Shown: piece after piece, positions 25,191 to 33,490 of the stretch
Layout: every line of letters starts with the position of its first letter
How positions within the stretch are numbered: position 1 is the first letter of the stretch
Position numbers and translations under genes: made by a program
DNA from: Atrina japonica
Lineage: Eukaryota > Mollusca > Bivalvia > Pterioida > Pinnidae
Assembly (NCBI GenBank): GCA_030159075.1
Contig: BROG01000398.1
Location: forward strand, 272,501-336,500
Direction of reading: 5' to 3'
Length of the DNA stretch: 64,000 nucleotides
Notes under the pieces: model-generated
Told to the model about the DNA's origin: nothing
Seen by the model: only the letters and a program-made list of their open reading frames with translations
Databases searched by the model: none

Positions 25191-25925
25191 GCAAGAAGAT
25201 AAGATAAGCCATGTAGAAATGTTGTGGGGAAGAAAAGATCAGTGATGTAGAAATAAGGGAAGAAAAGATCAGCAAAGTAGAAATGTTGTATGTAGAAAAG
25301 ATAAGCAGTGTAGAAATGTTGTGAGAAAAAAAAGTTGACCAGTGTAGAAATATGGAAAGAAATGATTATCAATGTAGAAATGTGGGACGGAAAGATAAGC
25401 AATGTTAAATTGTTCGGGGAAAAAGATAAGCAATGTAGAAGTATTCAGGGGAAAAGATAAGCAATTGTAGAAATGTTGTGAGAAAAAAAGTTGACCAATG
25501 TAGAAATGTTGTGGGAACAAAAGATTATCAAAACAGAAATGTTGTGGGAAGAAAAGATAAGCACTGTAGAAATGTTATGGGAAGAAAAGATTACCAATGT
25601 AGATATGTTGGGGGAAGATAAGATAAGCAATGTCAAAATGTTTGAAGAGAAAAGATAAGCAATGTAGAAATATTTGGGGAAAAAGATGAGCATTGTAGAA
25701 ATGTTGTTGAAAGAAAAGATAAGCAATGTTGAAATGTTTGGGGAAGAAGAAACAATGAGCATTGTAGAAATGTTTGGGTAAGAAAAGATGAGCACTTTAG
25801 AAATGTTGTGAGAAGAAAAGATAAGCAATGTAAGAATGTGCGCAGAAAAGATAAGCAATGTAGATATGTTGGGGAAGATAAGATAAGCAATGTACAAATG
25901 TTGGGGGGAAATAAGATAAGCAATG
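25190..25925. repeat. 33-bp minisatellite, first block
   Basis: About 22 copies of a roughly 33-bp unit (AAAAGATAAGCAATGTAGAA plus a variable GTTGTGGGAAG). It stops exactly at the end of the transposon at 25926 and resumes at 32581, so blocks one and two were once continuous. Minus-strand open frames here reflect the unit length. Confidence 0.9.
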
Positions 25926-26206
25926 CAGGGCTCAACATTAACTTTACAAAGAACTAGACCAGCTGGACAGGTACCAGAAAATTTTACTAGACCTGACCTC
26001 AACATCACTAGACCTGACCTCGGTTACATCATATCTATCGATATCTCTCTTCCAGAGTTTTATTTCCTACTTAATTAGGGTACGCTACATCTAGAGATTT
26101 TAAGGGTACAATGAAAACACTATATTTTAATTTTTGATAAGTGGTAAAGTCATAAAATGCCCAACAAACTCGATGACAGGCAGAGGACATGTGCATATCT
26201 ATGTCT

Positions 26207-26341
26207 CATTCTTTTCACACAGCCTTCCGCATTCAGGGTATCATATAGCATTATCGTCGTGTTACGATCGGGTTCGCCCTTCAAAGAGTTTTTTATATCA
26301 CTAGTATAAATACTCTGTTGTGCATGAGAATCCTCATCTTT
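26207..26341 (+). repeat. DIRS left inverted terminal repeat
   Basis: 26235-26341 is the reverse complement of 30994-31100 with one mismatch in 107 bases. The outer 28 bases (from CATTCTTTTCACACAGCC) match the right end only loosely but are mirrored in the internal complementary region at about 30813-30841. Confidence 0.92.
26305..26312 (+). promoter_or_regulatory. TATA-like box in the DIRS left repeat
   Basis: TATAAATA lies inside the left repeat, about 143 bases before the Gag ATG. It is a plausible promoter for the plus-strand transcript. The same box is inverted in the right repeat. There is no direct evidence of a start site. Confidence 0.4.
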
Positions 26342-26454
26342 TGTCGGCGTGTCATACGGTTCGCTCGGTAAGTTTAACAAGGTGAGAATAAATTTTAATT
26401 TCAGGTTATAGTTTTATTATTTTTATTGGCTGGTTGTAGACGCTGTCTAAACTC

Positions 26455-27774
26455 ATGTCGGATACCGACCTAAATAACAGAAAGGCCAATGAGAGTGACG
26501 ACGTCCTCTCAATTTTTGCTGATACGGACTCTGATAGTTTTTCTGGGTTTGACCCAGAAGATGTTCGTAAAGCAGAAAATAAGTTATTAAAAAATAAAAG
26601 TAAAAGAAAGCCAGAGTCTTCTCAGTCTAATACTAGTAAAAGGCGTAAGGTCGAAGACCTACGCAGTAAGACTTATGATAAGTCAAACACTACTACTAAA
26701 AGTGTAAAGGGTAAACGTACATGTACAGTTACTAAACAAGTAGAAGTACCTACCAAAAATAGTAGTAATACCAGTAGGCATACTTCAGTAGAAAATGAGC
26801 ATGGACCTTCAGGTAGAGACGCTGTCCCTGATTTATCTGACGCTATTATTAATATGTCAGATAGCCAATTGGCTACATTTAAAGATAAATTGGGTATTAG
26901 TGACCTGATAAGTAATTTACAATCTGTTTTTTGTTCTGATAGTAATAAAACCAGTCAACCTGGAGAGTCTGTAGATACTTGTGTTCCATTAGAAGATTCT
27001 AATGTTTTTGACTATTTTGAGTCGGAAAACGAAAATTGTGACTCTAGTACTAACCAGGATGAGGAAGACTGGGGTGTCCCTGAGTGGTTTAACCAAGATA
27101 AGGTTGGCACAGCTATAGATTCCTCTCTGGCTAAAATGGTTGATTTTGTTTGTGTGAATGAGGGCAACACCTCTAAATTACTGGATAATTATCCAAGGCC
27201 CTCGAATTGTAATTTTCTTGTTTCTCCAAAGGTAAACTCAGAGATTTGGAGTATTGTTAACAAACAGGCCCAAACAAGAGATTCTGGACTCCAAGCAGTC
27301 CAAAAATTGATCACTGCGGGAATGGTTCCCATAATTAAGGCTGCTGAAGTTTTAAATACCAAAAAATCAGCAGAGTGTTCTAATTCTGTTTCAGAAATTA
27401 AAAAACTTATCAAAGATTCTCTCATATTGTTGGGTAGTTCTCTGTTTACTCTTTCTCAAAAGAGAAGATATTTACTAAGAAAAAATCTACCGAATAAATA
27501 CTCAGAACTGTGTAACTCATTGCAGCCTATTACTTCCCTCCTTTTTGGAGATGAACTGCAGAAAAACTCAAGACCCTGTCTGAAATGGACAAGTACAAAA
27601 AACAAACAAACAAGGGATCTGAAAAATCAAATTTTAAATACACTCAAAATAGATTTAACTATAATACTAATAGAGGTAGAGCAAATTTTTTATACAGATC
27701 TCGAGGCCAGCAAGGCACACAGAGACGAGGCCGATTCAACAGGAATCGTTAAGGGTAAGTTTACAGGTGCCTAA
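26455..27774 (+). CDS. DIRS Gag-like protein (frame-shifted near the C-terminus)
   Basis: This is a 439-codon ORF in the first position of the DIRS element, where the Gag-like structural protein lies. It has no zinc knuckle, as is usual for DIRS Gags. The N-terminal 40 residues are acidic and Ser/Asp-rich. Basic clusters KSKRKP (about residues 48-53) and SKRRKVED (61-68) look like a nuclear localisation signal, which suits a nuclear intermediate. The central part is acidic again, then helical and Lys-rich. A break at the A-run 27562-27566 is likely: from there frame 3 (about 27585-27752) reads an Arg/Gly/Asn-rich basic tail, typical of DIRS Gag C-termini, while the annotated frame continues with an unrelated tail. 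Sequence identity to a named family cannot be checked here. Confidence 0.8.
   Translation: MSDTDLNNRKANESDDVLSIFADTDSDSFSGFDPEDVRKAENKLLKNKSKRKPESSQSNTSKRRKVEDLRSKTYDKSNTTTKSVKGKRTCTVTKQVEVPTKNSSNTSRHTSVENEHGPSGRDAVPDLSDAIINMSDSQLATFKDKLGISDLISNLQSVFCSDSNKTSQPGESVDTCVPLEDSNVFDYFESENENCDSSTNQDEEDWGVPEWFNQDKVGTAIDSSLAKMVDFVCVNEGNTSKLLDNYPRPSNCNFLVSPKVNSEIWSIVNKQAQTRDSGLQAVQKLITAGMVPIIKAAEVLNTKKSAECSNSVSEIKKLIKDSLILLGSSLFTLSQKRRYLLRKNLPNKYSELCNSLQPITSLLFGDELQKNSRPCLKWTSTKNKQTRDLKNQILNTLKIDLTIILIEVEQIFYTDLEASKAHRDEADSTGIVKGKFTGA
27755..27760 (+). promoter_or_regulatory. Candidate splice donor at the Gag/RT junction
   Basis: GTAAGT directly follows AAGG, just after the stop codon of the basic Gag tail (27750-27752). 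It is a strong match to a donor consensus. Whether it is used is unknown, and no obvious partner acceptor is evident. Confidence 0.25.
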
Positions 27775-29798
27775 ATATGCTGGTATTTTAAGACATCATT
27801 TAACAGAATGGGAAACTGTGACATCTGATTCTTGGGTGCTTTCTACAATCCAAGGTTATCAAATTGATTTTATTTCCAAACCATATCAGAATATGATACC
27901 CAATGAGATATCATTCAATTCTCATGATACTGAAATTAATTGATAAAGAAATTGAATGTATGCTGGAGAAAGGAGCTATTCAAATTACCACACCAACTGA
28001 AAATCAGTTTATTTCTAACATATTTATTGTTCCAAAGAAAAATGGAAAGTGTAGACCAGTTATTAATTTACGGTATTTAAATTTATATCTTGCATATGAA
28101 AAATTCAAGCAGGAAAATTTTAATCAGATATTGGACCTTATCCAGAAAGATGATTTTTTAACTTCTATAGATTTAAAAGATGCTTATTTCAGCATACCTA
28201 TTCATGAAATTTTCAGAAAATATTTACATTTCATGTGGAGAAATATTTTATATGAATTTGCAGTACTTCCCTTTGGATTGTCTTCAGCACCAAGAATATT
28301 TACCAAGATTATGAAACCAGTTTTTGCATTTTTTCGAGCCCTTGGAATCAGGTCTACATATTATATAGACGATTCATTGATTATGCACCAAGATTATGAG
28401 GAGTGCAGTGTTAATATAAAATTCATTAGTGAAAAACTTCAAAGACTTGGTTTCTTAGTTAATCGAGAGAAGTCACAGTTTCAATCTTCCCATGTTATAG
28501 AATTTTTCGGTTTTATTATAGATACTAAAAGATTTATGATTTATTTGCCATACGACAAAATATCCAAAATACAAAAATTAGCATTTAAAATGCTGGGTCT
28601 AGATGTTGTACAAATCCGTGTCCTTGCTTCTTTTATTGGAAGAATAGTGCACACTTTTCCTGCCATTATGTCAGCCCCATTACATTATAGAGCTATGGAA
28701 CACGATAAAATAAGGGCTCTGAAAGCCAACAACAATGATTTTGATGTTAAAGTGTCATTAAGTGATGCTGCGAAAACTGAAATTCAGTGGTGGTTATCTA
28801 ATATTGAGTCTCAAAATGGCAAAGTTATTAGAAATGGTCCTGTTGATTTTTGGATAGAGACCGATGCCTCATTAGAGGGGCTAGGTGCAAATTTCATTGG
28901 GGATACTTTAAGCAGGAGATGGACAATATCTGAAAAACAGTTCCATATAAATTTTCTAGAACTTTTAGCAATTAAAGAGGCTTTAAAATACTTCTTTCTA
29001 AATTTTAGTAATATGCATATAGGAGTTAAATCGGATAATACAGCAGCTATTTCATATATTAACAATATGGGAGGCATGACCTCAAAGGATATGGATAATT
29101 TGGCAAAATCTATATGGGAATGGTGTTTAGAAAGGAGTATTTATCTAACTGCTCAACATTTGCCAGGAGATAAAAATATTTTAGCTGACATGTGTTCTAG
29201 AAATATTTTGAATTCATCCGAATGGACATTGAAATTAGAAATATTCAACAGAATATGTGATCAGTTTTTTCAACCTGAGGTAGATTTGTTTGCTTCTCAT
29301 TATAACTTTAGAATAGAAAAATTTGTTTCATGGATGTATGACAGTAAAGCATGGGCAGTGGATGCTTTTTCCTTCTTGTGGTCAAATACTGAACCATATA
29401 TTTTCCCTCCTTTTAGTCTTCTGTCACGTGTTATAAATAAGATAAAAGATGATCAGGTATCAAAAGCGTTAGTTATCTTTCCTTTATGGAAAACTCAGGT
29501 GTGGTTTCCTCTTTTATTGTCTAGAATGATGTCTTTTCCAGCTAGACTTCCACAACACAAAGATCTATTAACATCCCCAGAGGGAATGAATCATCCTTTG
29601 GGAAAAAAGATGTTATTAGCCCCCCCCGCAGTTTTATCTGGGATAGACTCCAATGTCAAGGAGTTTCAAAGTCAGCTAGACTTGTTATCTTGTCATCATG
29701 GAGACCATCAACTGGGAAACAGTATGATATTGCTTGGAGAAAGTTCATTGTGTGGTGTAATCAACGGAAGAAAGATCCCTCTAAAATCTCTGAGATAG
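27758..29798 (+). CDS. DIRS reverse transcriptase / RNase H with methyltransferase-related tail
   Basis: This makes the minus-strand DNA and removes template RNA for the DIRS element. The main open frame is 27903-29798 (631 codons). RT motifs seen: TSIDLKDAY (catalytic Asp at residue 90), LPFGLSSAP (122-130) and YIDD (154-157). RNase H follows: ETDAS (Asp 321), LELLAIKEA (Glu 353), SDNTA (Asp 378) and LADMCSR (Asp 429), so all four acidic residues are present. Beyond it lie QPEVDLFASHYN (457-468) and FPPF (501-504), the conserved region that the literature relates to phage Dam-type N6-adenine methyltransferases. Family-like sequence begins upstream in frame 2 (from about 27758) and is broken by a one-base shift near 27937-27941. 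The end overlaps the recombinase reading frame, as in DIRS-1. Confidence 0.92.
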
Positions 29799-30602
29799 AT
29801 TTAATGTCATATCTATATTTAGACTCTTTAAGGACAATAAATCATATTCTGTGATCAACACACATAAATCCACAATCACACAAACATTAGCTTTTTATAA
29901 TGAGAAATGGTCTTCAAATTCTGTTATGTTAAATAAGTTCATGAAAGGTTTGTTTAACCTTAGGCCATCATTACCAAGGTATTCTTTTACTTGGGATGTA
30001 AGTAAAGTGTTGAATTATCTAGTCAAACTTTATCCTCTTTCCTATTTAACACTGAAAACTTTGACATTAAAACTGTGTGCATTGTTAGCACTTACTTCAG
30101 CAGGAAGAGCTCAGACTCTGGTTTCTTTGGATATAGATAATATGAGTATCTCTTCTGGTGTTATTACTTTTCATTTTGATGTTTTGTTAAAATCCTCCAG
30201 ACCTGGTAGGACTAACCCAGTAATAAAGTTTCAAAAATATGAAAGGAAGGAGATTTGTGTACCGTATATAGAATTTTGAAGTATTACATTAATGTAACGA
30301 AAAATATTCGTAAGACTTCAAGACTGCTCATTTCTTTTAAGACTTTTGAAGGTGTTTCAACTTCTACAATAGCAAGGTGGTTAAAAATCATTCTAAATAC
30401 TGCCGGTATCGATACCGACAAGTTCAAAGCTCATTCGTTTAGAGGTGCAGCAGCGTCTGCAGCAGCTAGAGGTGGTTTATCTGTAAATACAATACTTAAA
30501 AGTTGTAACTGGCGATCAGAGAAGACTTTTCAGACATTTTATAATAAAGACTTAAATGTACAAGAACATGCATTTTCCAGGACAGTTTTGCAAAATGTTT
30601 GA
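29640..30602 (+). pseudogene. DIRS tyrosine recombinase (two frame breaks)
   Basis: This enzyme would integrate the circular DNA intermediate. The frame is in three pieces. Frame 2 (about 29640-29850), overlapping the RT end, carries the conserved LSSWRPSTGKQY stretch. Frame 1 (about 29835-30279) carries INTHKSTI and SAGRAQTL, whose Arg at 30106-30108 is the first catalytic Arg. Frame 3 (about 30258-30602) carries HSFRG (His and second Arg) and TFYNKDL, with the nucleophile Tyr. So the R-H-R-Y set is present. The joins near 29832 and 30258-30262 each look like loss of one base. There are no in-frame stop codons apart from those caused by the shifts. Either the gene is recently dead or the assembly has indel errors. 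Confidence 0.85.
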
Positions 30603-30747
30603 GAATGGACGGTATTAATATACATATATGTATCATAATATGATACAAATTATATAATTTACTATATATTCGTTCTCTGTTGGAATGAGTAAGTGATATA
30701 ATTGATATTACTTTAATTTTATTTGGTTTGACATTTGTCGACATGAA

Positions 30748-30753
30748 AATAAA
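30748..30753 (+). terminator. Candidate polyadenylation signal of the DIRS
   Basis: AATAAA about 145 bases after the recombinase stop and just before the internal complementary region. Confidence 0.35.
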
Positions 30754-30796
30754 ATCACATGGTTTATTTTTTGACTTTGTTGTCAATACTTTCAAG

Positions 30797-30920
30797 ATGC
30801 TATATGATACCCTGAATGCCGAAGGCTGTGTGAAAAGAATGCCCCCATCATCCAAAGATCTTGGATGTGATGGATGATGGGCATTCTTGGAATACAGCCG
30901 GAGGCTGAAAGGGTATCATA
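30797..30920. repeat. DIRS internal complementary region
   Basis: 30797-30841 is the reverse complement of the left outer end and 30838-30920 of the right outer end, the two meeting at AATG (30838-30841). In the DIRS-1 model this region templates joining of the two ends into a circle. The right half also carries CCCATCATCCA and TGGATGATGGG, able to form a hairpin. Confidence 0.88.
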
Positions 30921-30993
30921 CTTCCCACCCAGAATGGTATTCTGTTGGTTTTTTCCCACCCATTGATTATTAATTGACAACAAATCTACTTTT

Positions 30994-31172
30994 AAAGATG
31001 AGGATTCTCGTGCACAACAGAGTATTTATACTAGTGATATAAAAAACTCTTTGAAGGGCGAACCCGATCGTAACACGACGATAATGCTATATGATACCCT
31101 TTCAGCCTCTGGCTGTATTCCAAGAATGCCCATCATCCATCACATCCAAGATCCTTGGATGATGGGGGCATT
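30994..31172 (-). repeat. DIRS right inverted terminal repeat and extension
   Basis: 30994-31100 pairs with the left repeat. 31101-31172 is an extension present in full only at this end. The last part contains CCCATCATCCA (31129-31139) and TGGATGATGGG (31156-31166), a perfect 11-bp inverted repeat at the tip. DIRS-1 also has a longer right terminus. Confidence 0.88.
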
Positions 31173-32580
31173 TTTAGCTATTACTGCACCATTAATGCTA
31201 TTTACTGCTTTAACTGATTTTTTAAATAACATAAAAAAAACCAAATAAGTACAGAAACAAATTAATGAATTATTTCATGATTGAAATAATTCCATATAAT
31301 CTCTAGAGTACTCAAGCCTACTAACTCTAATAAGTAGGACTGGAATACAAGTATATTTTGTTACAGTATAAAACATACATGTCATTTCTGAGTGGTGCAA
31401 GTAAATTATCCTCAATTTGTACACTGTATTCATGCTGATTGTTCCGCTGATTTATAATTTTATCAAGAACAAAATAAAACCTGAATAGACAGTTAGGTTG
31501 AATGCTTTGACAATTTATTTATAGAAGTCAAGAAATAAGTATGCATATATGTTTGAAATTTTCTTTTAGGCCTAATTATTGTTAAATAAATTCTGATTTC
31601 TGTTCTGCCCTTTGATTTCTTTGATACACCCTCATCAGAAGCCATCGTCAGTCACTCAGTGTAAACAGATATCAATAGTTATCGTAAGTTGATCTGCTTT
31701 ATTAGAGATATTGTGACTCAATTCAAACAAAACTATCAAAAAAGAAACGTACCATTCTATATGCCCGGTTAAATTAAAATATGTCTAGGCTAGGCTAGTG
31801 AAGCTGCACGCACTTGTGATTTTATGACCAATGCTTTCAGTTTCACTTTCAATCTGAATTTTTGCGGGTCCATACCGAAATGACGCCAATTACCGGAATT
31901 ACAGGACATGTAACTGGATTGAAGCTCCTTTCCATCGTAATGATAATTTTGTGGAATAATTTACTTTTAAATGTTAATGATATAGGTATTACATTAAATG
32001 AGAAGATATTTTGTCGGTATTGTCCTTGTATTTACCGATCTAGCTTTTCATATTTAAGCCATATCAGTACTAGTGTGATATTGAACCCGACGTAACTACT
32101 CGTACAATTTGTAGCAAATTCCTAGAACACTGTTTCCCTTCTCACATTGAAATAGTTTATTCTTCTTAGCTGTATATAAATAATCTAAAATGACGAAAAC
32201 ATAACCTGATGTGTCATTCCAGTGACTTTATGCGTCATCTTGGTAATATTACTATTATTCCAGTTATTTTATATACCAGTCTCCCACCAGAGGGCGTATT
32301 ACATTATATGGCGACAAAATTGACAAAACGAAAGTAAGTCTATATGGCACGTAATATCAGCTAGATATATATTATCACAATCTCCGGTAATGTAAATAAA
32401 TGCCCCACTATCGGTAAATAAATTACAAAAAGAACAAAATTTTTTTAATAATAGATCTAAAGTCTATTTGAAGAGATATTTTTAACCCGACCAGTCGGGC
32501 TACTCTGACATAAATTAACTAGACCGGACCAATCTTTTACTAGTCAGGGTCAGTCGGATGTGCCTTAGTGTTGAGCCCTG
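31173..32580. other. Right part of the hAT-like element, no transposase
   Basis: AT-rich sequence without a coding signal. The longest open frame (31862-32095, plus, 77 codons) has no recognised motif. The end at 32460-32580 contains ACTAGACCGGACC-type motifs that echo ACTAGACCTGACC near 25984-26020 at the other end, consistent with subterminal repeats. Confidence 0.5.
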
Positions 32581-33490
32581 CAATGTTGAAATGCATGAAG
32601 AGAAAAGATAAGCAATGTAGAAATGTTGGAAGAAAATATAAGCAATGTAGAAATGTTCAGAGAAGAAAAGATTATCTTTGTACAAGTGTTGTGGGAAGAA
32701 AAGATAAGCAATGTAGAAATGTAGGGGTAAGAAAAGATAAACAAAATAGGAATGTTGGTGAGGAAAAGATAAACAATGTAGAAATGTTGTGGGTAGAAAA
32801 GCTTAGCAATGGAAAAGTTTTGTATAAGTAAAGTAGATATGTGGTGCATAAGAAAAGATAGCAATGTAAAAATGTAGGGGAAAGAAAAGGTAAGCAATGT
32901 AGAAATGTTATGGGAAGAAAAGAGAGGCAATGCAGAAATTAGGGAAAAAAAGATAAGCAATATGGAAAGAAAAGATCACCAATGGAATTGTGGGAATGAT
33001 AGATAAGCAATGTAGAAAATTTGTGGAAATAAAAGATAAGCAATGAAGAAATGTTGTGGAAAGAAAATTTAGTAATGTAGAAATGTGGTGGGGAAGAAAA
33101 GATAAGCACAGTAGAAAAGATAAGCAATGTAGAGATGTTGTGGAAAGAGAAGATTAAAAATGTAGAAATGTAGGAAGGAAAGATAAGGAATGTAGAAATT
33201 TAGTGGGAAGAAAAGATAAGCAGTGCAGATATGGGGTGGCTTGATAAGCAATGTAGAAATGTTAGGGGGAGAAAAGTTAAGCAATGTAGAAATGTTGGAG
33301 GAAAAAAGATAAGCAGTGTAGAAATGTGGGGGAGGGGAGACAAGCAAATAGAAGTGTTGTGGGAAGAAAAGCTTAGCAATGTTTAAGCAAAGTAGAAATG
33401 TTGTGTGGAAGAAAAGATAAGCAATGTAGAAATATTGTGGGAAGAAAATAAAGCAATGTAGAAATGTTTGGGAAGAAACAATAAGAAATC
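32581..33490. repeat. 33-bp minisatellite, second block
   Basis: The same unit as 25190-25925 (AAAAGATAAGCAATGTAGAA), about 27 copies with many indels and substitutions, so it is more diverged than the third block. Confidence 0.9.

Larger units (their letters stand above)
26207..31172 (+). mobile_element. DIRS-type tyrosine-recombinase retrotransposon
   Basis: The element is about 4.97 kb with the architecture specific to DIRS elements. It has inverted rather than direct terminal repeats (26235-26341 and 30994-31100) and a right end extended by about 70 bp. An internal complementary region (30797-30920) joins the reverse complements of the two outer ends at an AATG. The gene order is Gag-like, RT/RNase H with a methyltransferase-related tail, then tyrosine recombinase. 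Known DIRS elements replicate through a circular intermediate and insert by recombination without target duplication; the flanks here are consistent, with only CATT shared between the two ends. All three ORFs have single-base frame breaks, so this copy is probably not autonomous as assembled. Confidence 0.93.
25926..32580. mobile_element. hAT-like non-autonomous DNA transposon split by a DIRS insertion
   Basis: The left end CAGGGCTCAACATTAA and the right end TTAGTGTTGAGCCCTG are inverted repeats (16 bp, one mismatch). The flanks are CAATG at 25921-25925 and again at 32581-32585. Removing the DIRS at 26207-31172 leaves about 1.69 kb with no transposase frame. The termini look hAT-like, but hAT normally gives 8-bp duplications. 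CAATG also occurs in every unit of the host array, so the true duplication length is uncertain. Confidence 0.7.

Noticed and set aside
26150..26380. Minus-strand 76-codon frame over the DIRS left repeat
   Set aside because: It lies within the terminal repeat and is mirrored by a frame in the right repeat (31051-31248), so it is a shadow of the inverted repeat rather than a gene.
25926..32580. A classical 8-bp hAT target duplication
   Set aside because: Only CAATG is identical on both sides, and this word recurs in each unit of the host array, so 8 bp cannot be supported.
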